From: Hymenobacter latericoloratus
GTDB lineage: Bacteria > Bacteroidota > Bacteroidia > Cytophagales > Hymenobacteraceae
Length of the DNA: 64,000 bases
Assembly (NCBI RefSeq): GCF_014199535.1
Contig: NZ_JACHNV010000003.1
Location: 745,289 to 809,288 of the forward strand
Reading direction: 5' to 3'
This document shows positions 16,803 to 24,236 of the stretch, one piece after another. The notes below the pieces were generated by a model. The model did no database searches, was not told the origin of the DNA, and saw only the letters and a list, made by a program, of their open reading frames with translations. How positions within the stretch are numbered: position 1 is the first letter of the stretch; each line of letters opens with the position of its first letter. Both the position numbers and the translations under genes were made by a program.

Positions 16803-18128
16803 ATGCGCCTGGAAGCCAAGCTGGCCCTGTTCAATGCGCTGTCGAAGCTACTGCTGGTGCTACTGGGAGCGGTGGTAATTCCGCCCATTGTCAGTCGGGT
16901 AGCGGTACTCCACACCGATCAGCGCCTGCGGGAAATGCAGGCGGAGGTGGTACAGCTGATTCACCGCAGCGGCATTTCGGCCTTCGTGCAGGGCGAGGCC
17001 TACGCCGACTACAACATTCTGAAGCAGGAGTACATTACCCTCACGCCCCTACCCGCCTCTGCCGCTCCAACGGCCCACCGTCCGCGCATCTTCAACGAGC
17101 GGCGGCGGGTTGATAACGAAACGGAGGACTTTCGCATTCTGAGCGAGCAGTTTACCGAGGCCGGCCGTCACTACCGGCTGGAAATCGGTTCCTCGCTGGC
17201 TACTGTGGAGCTGCTCACCGATACGCTGCGGCGCATGGCCCTGTGGATGCTGGTGATTGGGGCCGCCCTGACCATCGTGACGGATGCGGCCTTTGCCCAC
17301 TACCTGCTCCGGCCCCTGCGGCAGCTGATCCGGCGCAAGCTCCGCGGCGTGCACCACCCCTCGGCCTATTCCTACGCCCCCCTCGACACGGACACCACCG
17401 ATTTCCGCCGCCTCGATGACAGCCTCAGCGCGATGATGAGCAAGATTCAGTCGGCGTTTGAGAAGGAGCGGGAGTTTATGTCGAACGTGTCGCACGAGCT
17501 GCTCACGCCGGTCAGCATCCTGCAGTCCAGGTTCGAGAACATGCTCCAGGATTCCACCCTGGGCCACGCCCATTCCCTGAAAATTGTGGAGTCGCAGAAA
17601 ACCCTCTACCGGCTGCGTAATACGGTCAAGACGCTACTGCTCATCGCCAACATTGAAAACGAGCAGTACCTGCGCGAGGACGCCGTATCGGTGGCGGCCG
17701 TGCTGGCCGAGATAGCCGCTGAGTTGGAGGACCGCCTGGCCCAGCGGGAGCTGCAGCTGCAGCAGGACCTGCGCCCCGACTACGTGCTGCCCCAGGCCAA
17801 CCGCACGCTGGTGTTTACCCTGCTGTTCAACCTCAGCAGCAACGCCATTGAGTACAACTGCTGGGGCGGCAGCATCAGGGTGCAGGGCCGGCCCGGGCCC
17901 CAGGGCGGCTATGTACTGCGCGTAACGGATACGGGCCCTGGCATTGCCCCCGAGCACCTCCCCCACCTCTTCGACCGGTTCCGGCGGTTTCAGGCCGGGG
18001 CCGCGGCCCCCGAGGGCTACGGGCTGGGCCTGCCCATTGCCAAAACCATTGCCGAGTTTCATAAAATCGGGCTGACGGTGGCACCAGAGGTAGGCCAGGG
18101 CACCACGTTGCAGTTGCAGTTTCCGTAA
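16803..18128 (+). CDS. sensor histidine kinase (orphan)
   Basis: A membrane-bound two-component kinase of 441 residues. Start at ATG 16803; the frame is open further upstream but without homology-like sequence. A first membrane helix (about residues 12-32) and a second (about 145-165) bracket a roughly 110-residue periplasmic sensor. HAMP-like and HisKA segments follow, with the phospho-accepting His in NVSHELLTPVSIL (an unusual Leu where HELRTP is common). The HATPase domain has NLSSNAIEYN, DTGPGIAPEHLP, LFDRFRRF and GYGLGLPIAKTI. No response regulator is adjacent, so its partner is elsewhere. An irregular CTACTC-rich run (about 16756-16800) precedes the start. Confidence 0.92.
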   Translation: MRLEAKLALFNALSKLLLVLLGAVVIPPIVSRVAVLHTDQRLREMQAEVVQLIHRSGISAFVQGEAYADYNILKQEYITLTPLPASAAPTAHRPRIFNERRRVDNETEDFRILSEQFTEAGRHYRLEIGSSLATVELLTDTLRRMALWMLVIGAALTIVTDAAFAHYLLRPLRQLIRRKLRGVHHPSAYSYAPLDTDTTDFRRLDDSLSAMMSKIQSAFEKEREFMSNVSHELLTPVSILQSRFENMLQDSTLGHAHSLKIVESQKTLYRLRNTVKTLLLIANIENEQYLREDAVSVAAVLAEIAAELEDRLAQRELQLQQDLRPDYVLPQANRTLVFTLLFNLSSNAIEYNCWGGSIRVQGRPGPQGGYVLRVTDTGPGIAPEHLPHLFDRFRRFQAGAAAPEGYGLGLPIAKTIAEFHKIGLTVAPEVGQGTTLQLQFP

Positions 18129-18203
18129 GGCCGCCGAAAGCACATCCGCAGGGCGTGAGGTGCGTAGAAGGGGTAGTTTCCACGCCTATATCTGTTCCTA
18201 CCC

Positions 18204-18467
18204 ATGAAATGCCTTCCCACCCTGCTCACCCTGTTGGTACTTGCCTCTGGCGCCCAGGCCCAGGCCGTGCAGCAAAAAACCACGACCACCCGCACTGCCA
18301 CTACCCCCACGCAGTCGTCGCGCACTACAACGCGCACCCACAGCGTAGCCACGCCCAGCGGTAACACTCACACTGCTACCCGCACGCAAACCGTGACCAA
18401 ACCGAACACCGTTAAAAAGGCCTCCAGCCTGCGCAAAACCACCGTGGTCCGTCACGGCTCCCGCTAG
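18204..18467 (+). CDS. small secreted Thr-rich basic protein
   Basis: An 87-residue product with a good signal peptide (LPTLLTLLVLASGAQAQA). The remaining 65 residues are low complexity, about one third threonine with many Arg, Ser and Lys (TTTTRTATTPTQSSRTTTRT, then KASSLRKTTVVRHGSR). I do not recognise it. Such Thr/Arg-rich exported peptides could be surface or matrix material, but this is a guess. It follows the kinase by 75 bases and ends before a very long hairpin. Confidence 0.65.
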   Translation: MKCLPTLLTLLVLASGAQAQAVQQKTTTTRTATTPTQSSRTTTRTHSVATPSGNTHTATRTQTVTKPNTVKKASSLRKTTVVRHGSR

Positions 18468-18611
18468 CCGGGGCTCACTCAGCCTTCCTGCGGCCGGCCC
18501 TGGCCTGGGGTGGCATTGGTGGGCGTGCGCAGTATGAAAAAGCGACTTTTAGCAGCATTCCGACCGGCGGCAGCGGTGCCGGATATGCCTATGCACCACG
18601 CTCCGCGAGTG

Positions 18612-18681
18612 GCAGCAGTCCTGTAAAACAGCAAGCCCCAACCGTCAGCGGCTGGGGCTTGCTGTTTTACAGGACTGCTGC
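18612..18681. terminator. very long bidirectional hairpin terminator
   Basis: Two 33-base arms, identical in inverted orientation except for one base, enclose a four-base loop between the convergent small secreted protein gene and surE. The stem carries TGTAAAACAGCAAGCCCC. It is roughly twice as long as the other terminators in the window. Confidence 0.75.
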
Positions 18682-18724
18682 TACAACTTTCTGAAGGCGT
18701 TGCGGCAGGTATTGGGCTAACCCG

Positions 18725-19600
18725 CTACCCGAGCCCCTCCGCCGACTCGCCGGGGGCGGGCTGGGCACTACCCAGGGCCGGGGCCGGGGCGCCCTGTCCC
18801 GTGGGGGTAGGGCTGAGCTGCCAGGAAGTACTCATCTCGCGCAGGGCGTGCAGGGCCGTGAGGTCAAACTGGCAGGGTACAATGGATATGTAGTTGTGGG
18901 CCAGGGCATACTCATCCGTATCCTGACCTTGGTCTTCGTTGACGAAGTTGCCCAGCAGCCAGTAGTAGGGCCGGTTGTAGGGGTCGTAGCGCAGGTCGAA
19001 CTCCTCCTGCCACTTGGCGCGGGCCTGGCGGCACAGGCGGGCGCCGGCAATGGGCTCGGCCGACTTCTTAGGGATGTTGATATTCAGGGCCGTGCCCGGC
19101 GGAATGCCGTGCTCCAGGGCCTGGCGCGCGAGGCGTTCTACCCACTCTTCCACGTGCGAAAAATCGGCGCCGTGGCCATAATCGCACAGGGAAAAGCCAA
19201 TGGCCGGCAGCCCCTCAATGGCCGCTTCAATGGCCGCCGACATGGTGCCCGAGTACAACACATTCACGGAAGAGTTGGAGCCGTGATTGATGCCCGACAC
19301 TACCAGATCGGGCCGGCGGTCCTTCAGCACATGGTGCTTGGCCAGCTTCACGCAGTCGGCGGGCGTGCCGCTGCACTCGTAGGCTTCAATCCCGTCGAAA
19401 ATGGTGCTGGGGTCAAGGCGCAAGGACGAACCGATGGTGATGGCGTGGCCCATCCCTGACTGGGGCGAGTTGGGCGCTACCACTACCACCTCGCCCAGGC
19501 GGCGCATAACGCGCACGAGCGTGGCAATGCCGGGGGCCGTGATGCCGTCGTCGTTGGAAATCAGAATAAGCGGTTTGCGGGCTTCAGCAGGCACGGGCAA
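18725..19600 (-). CDS. surE: 5'/3'-nucleotidase SurE
   Basis: Metal-dependent nucleoside-monophosphate phosphatase in the cytoplasm. The family marks are present: LISNDDGITAPGI (metal-binding Asp pair), APNSPQSGMGHAIT, CSGTPADCVKLA, VSGINHGSNSSVNVLYSGT and EAAIEGLPAIGFSL. There is no ATG: a TAG stop immediately precedes the TTG at 19600, and a GTG at 19594 is the alternative, so the start is TTG or GTG. The product of about 291 residues carries a proline/alanine-rich C-terminal tail beyond the usual 250-260. A TACCTTTG box lies 27 bases upstream. Confidence 0.95.
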   Translation of the reverse strand: MPVPAEARKPLILISNDDGITAPGIATLVRVMRRLGEVVVVAPNSPQSGMGHAITIGSSLRLDPSTIFDGIEAYECSGTPADCVKLAKHHVLKDRRPDLVVSGINHGSNSSVNVLYSGTMSAAIEAAIEGLPAIGFSLCDYGHGADFSHVEEWVERLARQALEHGIPPGTALNINIPKKSAEPIAGARLCRQARAKWQEEFDLRYDPYNRPYYWLLGNFVNEDQGQDTDEYALAHNYISIVPCQFDLTALHALREMSTSWQLSPTPTGQGAPAPALGSAQPAPGESAEGLG

Positions 19601-19626
19601 CTAGGTTGAAGAAGTGAAAAGGTCGG

Positions 19627-19634
19627 CAAAGGTA
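19627..19634 (-). promoter_or_regulatory. candidate -7 promoter box of surE
   Basis: CAAAGGTA on the plus strand reads TACCTTTG toward surE, an exact TAnnTTTG match 27 bases before the start. No clear -33 element was found. Confidence 0.5.
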
Positions 19635-19735
19635 AGCAAGGCGCCGCCGGGCGCGGGCGCTTGCCTACGCCTTGCTAACGCCCTACGGCCACACCAGGTT
19701 TTCAACGCCCGGGCCGGCGGCTGCGTATAGCCCGC

Positions 19736-20437
19736 ATGCAACACCGCTTTTCCCTCCTGAGCATAGCGCTGGTATTCAATATTTTAGCAACCACCCTCCT
19801 AAGCTGCGACTCCGCCACGACCACCCGCAACGCCACCGACCCAGGTACGCCGCCGTTTACCCCTGCGGCTGGCACTACCGCCGCGGCTTCGCCCGGGGCA
19901 GCGGCAGTAGCGCAGCAAGCCAGCGCGCCGGCTACCACTGCCGGCGCTCCTACCCCCGATTCGCTGCACCTGCTTAGCCCGGGCCGGGCCGGCCGCTTGC
20001 GCCTGGGCATGCGCGAAGACCGCATTAAGGCAGTAGTACCCGCCCACCTGCTCCGCGCTACCACTTACCAGGACCGCGGCCAAACCCTACCGGCCTACGA
20101 GATGCGCGACGCCCAGCGTCCCGACGCGCCGCCCACTGTGCTGCACCTCATCGGCGACTCTGCCCAGGGGTTTCGCCTGCGCCGCATCCGTATCTATGAC
20201 CCGCAGTACCGCACGGCCGAAGGCATCGGGGTTGGCTCTCCCTTCGGAGCCGCGCGCCAGAATCTGGGCCTGACCAAGGTGCGCGACACGCCAGCCGGAT
20301 TCGCGGCGGTGTCGGGCGAGGTGCAGATGGCCTGGCTTATTGATCCGAAGTCTTTGCCCAATAAACAGCCCCAGCAAATCAGCTCCGCCGAAATTCCGCC
20401 CGCCGCCCGCATCACGGGGGTATTACTTTACCAGTAG
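19736..20437 (+). CDS. uncharacterised lipoprotein
   Basis: I do not recognise the family. The 233-residue product has a lipoprotein signal (ALVFNILATTLLSC, cysteine near residue 24). A Thr/Ala/Pro-rich linker follows (about 25-75), then a compact domain beginning LSPGRAGRLRLGMREDRI. Its pattern of LRLGM and EGIGVGSPFGAARQNLGL resembles small periplasmic domains that begin with a ...IxlGMsxxev... repeat, but this is a weak resemblance. The DoxX promoter begins 18 bases after its stop. Confidence 0.7.
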   Translation: MQHRFSLLSIALVFNILATTLLSCDSATTTRNATDPGTPPFTPAAGTTAAASPGAAAVAQQASAPATTAGAPTPDSLHLLSPGRAGRLRLGMREDRIKAVVPAHLLRATTYQDRGQTLPAYEMRDAQRPDAPPTVLHLIGDSAQGFRLRRIRIYDPQYRTAEGIGVGSPFGAARQNLGLTKVRDTPAGFAAVSGEVQMAWLIDPKSLPNKQPQQISSAEIPPAARITGVLLYQ

Positions 20438-20454
20438 GCGTTTGAACGCAGGAG

Positions 20455-20483
20455 TTGCATTCCGACGCAAATATTGTACTTTG
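20455..20483 (+). promoter_or_regulatory. candidate promoter of the DoxX gene
   Basis: A TTG at 20455-20457 is separated by 19 bases from TACTTTG at 20477-20483. This is close to the Bacteroidota -33/-7 pattern and lies about 66 bases before the start codon. Confidence 0.5.
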
Positions 20484-20549
20484 GCAACGCCGGATTTAGT
20501 AGCTTACATTTCTACCGTTGAACTTGCCGGCCCGCCTTCGCCTCTGCCT

Positions 20550-20984
20550 ATGGCCCTGTTTGAGAACCGCTACCGCACCCACGATTTTGGCTTGTTGGCC
20601 TTGCGCGTCGGGATTGGCGTTATGTTTACCATCCATGGCTACCCCAAGCTTACGGGTGGCCCCGAAGCCTGGGCTCAGCTAGGCGGCGCCATGAAGCTGG
20701 TGGGGCTGAATGTTGCCCCGGCCTTTTGGGGTTTTCTGGCGGCGGCGGCCGAGGCCGTGGGCGGACAATTAATTGCCATCGGCCTGTTTTTTCGGGTAGC
20801 CTGCGTTTTGCTGCTCGGCACCATGGTGATGGCCACGATTATGCACCTGGGCAGCGGCCACGACTTCAACACGTATTCACACGCTCTGGAAGCGGCATTC
20901 CTGTTTCTGGGGCTGGCCTTTGCCGGGCCCGGCAAGTACAGCGTGGATCAGTTGCTTTTCCCGGCCCCGCGCCGCTTATACTAA
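20550..20984 (+). CDS. DoxX family membrane protein
   Basis: A 144-residue four-helix membrane protein. The ATG at 20550 (MALFENRYRTHDFG) is chosen over longer in-frame extensions that would overlap the upstream lipoprotein gene. Family marks are LLALRVGIGVMFTIHGYPKL at the first helix, FWGFLAAAAEAVGGQLIAIG at the second, and HDFNTYSHALEAAFLFLGLA near the end. DoxX-like proteins are found with thiol-redox and respiratory functions; here no partner gene is adjacent, so no specific role is proposed. Confidence 0.9.
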   Translation: MALFENRYRTHDFGLLALRVGIGVMFTIHGYPKLTGGPEAWAQLGGAMKLVGLNVAPAFWGFLAAAAEAVGGQLIAIGLFFRVACVLLLGTMVMATIMHLGSGHDFNTYSHALEAAFLFLGLAFAGPGKYSVDQLLFPAPRRLY

Positions 20985-21020
20985 AGCCTAGCATAAAAAG
21001 GGAACATGGGCCGCAACCGT

Positions 21021-21695
21021 TCAAAGCATCAACTTGTAGCCGATGCCGCGCACGTTTACAATGTGCACCTGCTCGTCGGCCATCAGGTAGCGGCGTAACC
21101 GCGTGATGTACACATCGAGGCTACGGCCGTTGAAATACGTGTCATCGCCCCACAAGGCTTGCAGCACGGTCCGGCGCTCGAGCACCTGGTTGCGTTGCGT
21201 ATACAAGTGATACAGCACTTCCGCTTCGCGATGGGTCAGCTCCTGCGTGTGCCCCGGGCGAGATAAACGCTGGTGCGGATAATCGAACTCGTACTGCCCA
21301 ATGCGCAGCAGGGCAGGCGCCATAAGTGGTTGGTTGCTCGATTGTAACCGGGCCTGAATGCGAACCACCAACTCCTCGATGCTGAAGGGCTTGCGAACGT
21401 AGTCGCTGCCACCAATTTCGAAGCCGCGTACGACATCGGCTGTCTGCCCACGGGCCGTGAGGAAAATAATGGGCACCGTGCCATGTTCGCGCCGCAACTG
21501 CTCGGCCAGGGCAAAGCCATCCAGGCGGGGCATCATCACATCGGCCACCACGAGGTCGGGCTTTGCTTGCCGAAACAGAGCAAGCCCGGCGTACCCATCT
21601 GCCGCATGAACTACCCGGAACCCGCGCGACTCCAGGTTATCCTGCACGATAAAAGCCAGGGACAGTTCGTCTTCGACCAGGAGAATGGTTGGCAT
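21021..21695 (-). CDS. OmpR/PhoB-type response regulator
   Basis: The 224-residue transcription factor has a receiver domain (about residues 3-118) with acidic pair VEDE, phospho-acceptor Asp in VVADVMMPRLDG, Thr in FLTARG and Lys in RKPFSIEEL. A winged-helix DNA-binding domain follows (about 130-222), with LTHREAEVLYHL and GRSLDVYITRLRRYL recognition-helix sequence. It lies 55 bases downstream of the sensor kinase gene on the same strand and is almost certainly its partner. Regulators of this class bind direct repeats, and such repeats are present upstream of the kinase gene (23186-23210). Confidence 0.94.
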   Translation of the reverse strand: MPTILLVEDELSLAFIVQDNLESRGFRVVHAADGYAGLALFRQAKPDLVVADVMMPRLDGFALAEQLRREHGTVPIIFLTARGQTADVVRGFEIGGSDYVRKPFSIEELVVRIQARLQSSNQPLMAPALLRIGQYEFDYPHQRLSRPGHTQELTHREAEVLYHLYTQRNQVLERRTVLQALWGDDTYFNGRSLDVYITRLRRYLMADEQVHIVNVRGIGYKLML

Positions 21696-21750
21696 CTTTC
21701 ACTTATTACTAGATGGGTACCCTGTTGCCGACATTTATTTTTCTTACCCT

Positions 21751-23130
21751 CTACGCGGCCGGCAGCCACAAACTAAAGGCGCTGCCCTGCCCCAGCTCGC
21801 TGCGCAGCGTAACGTGGCCGCCGTGGCGTTCCGCCACCTGGCGCACATAATAGAGCCCCAGCCCGAACCCTTTCACCGAATGCAGGTTGCCCGTTGGCAC
21901 GCGAAAAAAGCGGTCAAACACCGCCGCCTGGTCACTGCCGGCAATCCCGATGCCATCATCCTGCACCGTCAGTTGCCAGCCGCCGGCCGTACGACGGCTA
22001 CTTACCTGGATGGATACAGATTCCTTGGAATACTTAATAGCGTTATCGAGCAAGTTGTTAATCGCGCCTTCCAGATGGAAACGGTCGGCCCGTATCACCT
22101 CGTCTGGGGCCATTTCGAGCTGAAAATGCACTGGCTTGTCGGCTTGTAGCTGGTGCCGGCACACGGCTGCCTGTACCAACTCGGCTGGTCGTACTGCTTC
22201 CGGATGCAACACCAGGTGGGCCTGCTCTTCCGTGGCGATAGTCAGGACTTTATCGACTAAGTCGGCGAGGCGTCGCAGCTCGGTGCGGGCAATGTGCAGG
22301 TAGGTCCGGGCTTTTGGCGGGTCGGCCTGCAAGCCGAAGCGCGCGAGGGTTTCAACGGCCGCCGTCACGGTTGCCAGCGGCGTTTTTAACTCGTGCGTCA
22401 TGTTATTGATAAAGTCATTTTTGACCTCCACCAGCTTGCGCTGAGCGCGCAGCGTGTGCCATACCAGCACGAAGCAACTGCCGGTTAGCACGAGCAGAAG
22501 CAGGGAGCCACCAAGCAAACCGCCCAACCGCTGCCAGAGGTACGAGGTAGGCGGCAACGGGCGGGCCTGCGCGTAGAGGCCATACGCCGGGCTCAGCAGT
22601 ACTGGTGGCGGGTGGTGAGCCGTCAGCAGAGGTGGTTGGGTAGTTAGCACAGATGCCCTCGGCCTGCGCCGCAGCGAAAAGGTATCGAGCCCGGCCGCTG
22701 CCGAATCAATGCCGCGCTGGTGGAGTTGCTGCCGGTAAGCATGCGTTAAGCCAGCTAGGCCCACGTGGGTACCGCTGCTCCAGTCGTCTAAGATGATATG
22801 GCTAGGGTTACGTCTGCTCGTTTGAGTATCCTGCGGAGCGCCGGCTCCGGGCTGAATAGTGACCGTTGACGCTTGCATGAGACGGCGGCGTGGGCTAATG
22901 CGGGAAACACTGGTGCCTGCCAGATGCAGGTTGAAGCGAGGCGTTTGCGGAGCCCACACGTCGGCCAGCAGTTGCTGCTGCACCGCCGCCACTACGGCCT
23001 GGTGCAGCTCCCGGTCAAACTGCAGGCGGGTGAGTCGGTACGTGCTGACCAGCCAATAGGCCTGAAATCCGTTCATGCCCAGCAGGCAACCGGCTAAGAG
23101 CCAGGGAAGAAGAAAGGCGCGGGATTTCAT
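21751..23130 (-). CDS. sensor histidine kinase, partner of the OmpR-type regulator
   Basis: The 459-residue membrane kinase starts at ATG 23130 (MKSRAFLLPWLLAG). Two membrane helices (about residues 6-26 and 195-220) flank a roughly 170-residue periplasmic sensor. HisKA has the phospho-His in NNMTHELKTPLATV. The HATPase domain has INNLLDNAIKYS, DDGIGIAG, FDRFFRVP and GFGLGLYYVRQV. The kinase and regulator genes form an operon in the order kinase then regulator. Promoter and tandem TTAAC repeats sit upstream, shared with a divergent gene. Confidence 0.93.
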   Translation of the reverse strand: MKSRAFLLPWLLAGCLLGMNGFQAYWLVSTYRLTRLQFDRELHQAVVAAVQQQLLADVWAPQTPRFNLHLAGTSVSRISPRRRLMQASTVTIQPGAGAPQDTQTSRRNPSHIILDDWSSGTHVGLAGLTHAYRQQLHQRGIDSAAAGLDTFSLRRRPRASVLTTQPPLLTAHHPPPVLLSPAYGLYAQARPLPPTSYLWQRLGGLLGGSLLLLVLTGSCFVLVWHTLRAQRKLVEVKNDFINNMTHELKTPLATVTAAVETLARFGLQADPPKARTYLHIARTELRRLADLVDKVLTIATEEQAHLVLHPEAVRPAELVQAAVCRHQLQADKPVHFQLEMAPDEVIRADRFHLEGAINNLLDNAIKYSKESVSIQVSSRRTAGGWQLTVQDDGIGIAGSDQAAVFDRFFRVPTGNLHSVKGFGLGLYYVRQVAERHGGHVTLRSELGQGSAFSLWLPAA

Positions 23131-23150
23131 GGACAGGCAATGGGCATACA

Positions 23151-23158
23151 CAAACATA
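23151..23158 (-). promoter_or_regulatory. candidate -7 promoter box of the kinase-regulator operon
   Basis: CAAACATA on the plus strand reads TATGTTTG toward the kinase gene, an exact TAnnTTTG match about 20 bases before its ATG. Confidence 0.45.
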
Positions 23159-23185
23159 CAACCTGCTGTATGCCAACCAGGGCAT

Positions 23186-23210
23186 TTAACACTAGTTAAC
23201 ACTAGTTAAC
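23186..23210. promoter_or_regulatory. tandem TTAAC direct repeats, likely response-regulator operator
   Basis: The 10-bp unit TTAACACTAG occurs twice in a row and is followed by a third TTAAC, so three TTAAC half-sites lie exactly 10 bp apart on one face of the helix. The site lies in the gap between the kinase operon and the divergent DUF6624-like gene. OmpR-type regulators typically bind such direct repeats. Confidence 0.6.
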
Positions 23211-23271
23211 AGGGGTTTACATAGGCGGAAGCTTGCTTTGTATCGGCAAATCACCACTCATACCCCTATCC

Positions 23272-24003
23272 ATGCGATACCTAATCAGTATTCTTTCGGC
23301 ACGCCTCCCCCTACCCGCCCAGATTTTCCTGCTTCAGGCTCCAGCCTACGTGAAGCCACGCCTCTTTAAGCTGTGCTTATTGCTTATGCTCATAGCAATG
23401 GTCGGGCGTACGGATGCCACGGCCCAACGGACGCCGCCAGCCGTGCTGTTTCCCCAGTTAAGCAAGACACTTGACAGCCTGGCGTACGTGGACCAGTGGC
23501 CCATGCAGCGGATGTTTCAGCAGCAGCCCGACAGTGCCGGCCGCAATCTGGAGGAGGTTGAGAAAGAAAACTATGCTCGCCACCAGCCCATTCTGGAAAA
23601 AATTGTGCGCCAGTACGGCTATCCTGGCTTCCGGCAGGTAGGCGAACAAAGCGCTACCAATTTTTGGCTGTTGGTGCAGCACGCTGATGCGTACCCCAAC
23701 TTTCAACGGCAGGTGCTCAGGTTGATGAAGCCGGAAGTAAAACGCAAAAACGCCAATCCGGTTAATTATGCCTATCTGACGGACCGGGTCGCGCTTAATA
23801 CGGGGCACCTCGGAGAGTATGGCACCCAGGTTCTCTACGAGGGTGCTGGCCCAACGATACGAGCCGTAGCGAGGCCTCTGCGTAAGCCCGCCCGCGTCAA
23901 TAAGCGTAGAGCCGCTGTTGGCCTGGAACCACTGGAAACCTATCTGGAAAACACAACCAATATGACCCGCGAGATGAACGCCCCGAAAGGTCCGGTAAAA
24001 TAA
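23272..24003 (+). CDS. secreted protein, DUF6624-like
   Basis: The C-terminal two thirds match what I know of the DUF6624 family: LEKIVRQYGYPGFRQVGEQS, LLVQHADAYPNFQ, NYAYLTDRVALNTG, YGTQVLYE and VNKRRAAVGLEPL. No reaction is known. Starting at ATG 23272 gives 243 residues, but a GTG at 23350 would start directly at a signal peptide (KPRLFKLCLLLMLIAMVGRT) and may be the true start. It is divergent from the kinase-regulator operon and shares the TTAAC repeat region, so it may be a target of that system. Confidence 0.72.
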   Translation: MRYLISILSARLPLPAQIFLLQAPAYVKPRLFKLCLLLMLIAMVGRTDATAQRTPPAVLFPQLSKTLDSLAYVDQWPMQRMFQQQPDSAGRNLEEVEKENYARHQPILEKIVRQYGYPGFRQVGEQSATNFWLLVQHADAYPNFQRQVLRLMKPEVKRKNANPVNYAYLTDRVALNTGHLGEYGTQVLYEGAGPTIRAVARPLRKPARVNKRRAAVGLEPLETYLENTTNMTREMNAPKGPVK

Positions 24004-24236
24004 ATCGGCCGTCCGCTCCAACTACCGGGGAAGTAGCCCCAGGCCTGGTCTTGGGTAAAGAGGTGGTGGTATAGTCGGATGTAGGGGGATTCATCCGCCC
24101 TCTGTCCCGATGAATTATAGCACACAACGGTGCGGCGGCGGCCTGCCAGGTAGTGAAAAAGTCAGGAGCTGTGCGCAGGATGCCGCGTTTTTAGGCTATT
24201 TGCACCTTAGATATTCGCTTCTCCTCTTCCTGCCTT

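Noticed and set aside
18534..18626. A 30-codon frame starting MKKRLLAAF before the long hairpin
   Set aside because: It ends inside the hairpin, has no other gene-like feature, and could easily occur by chance.
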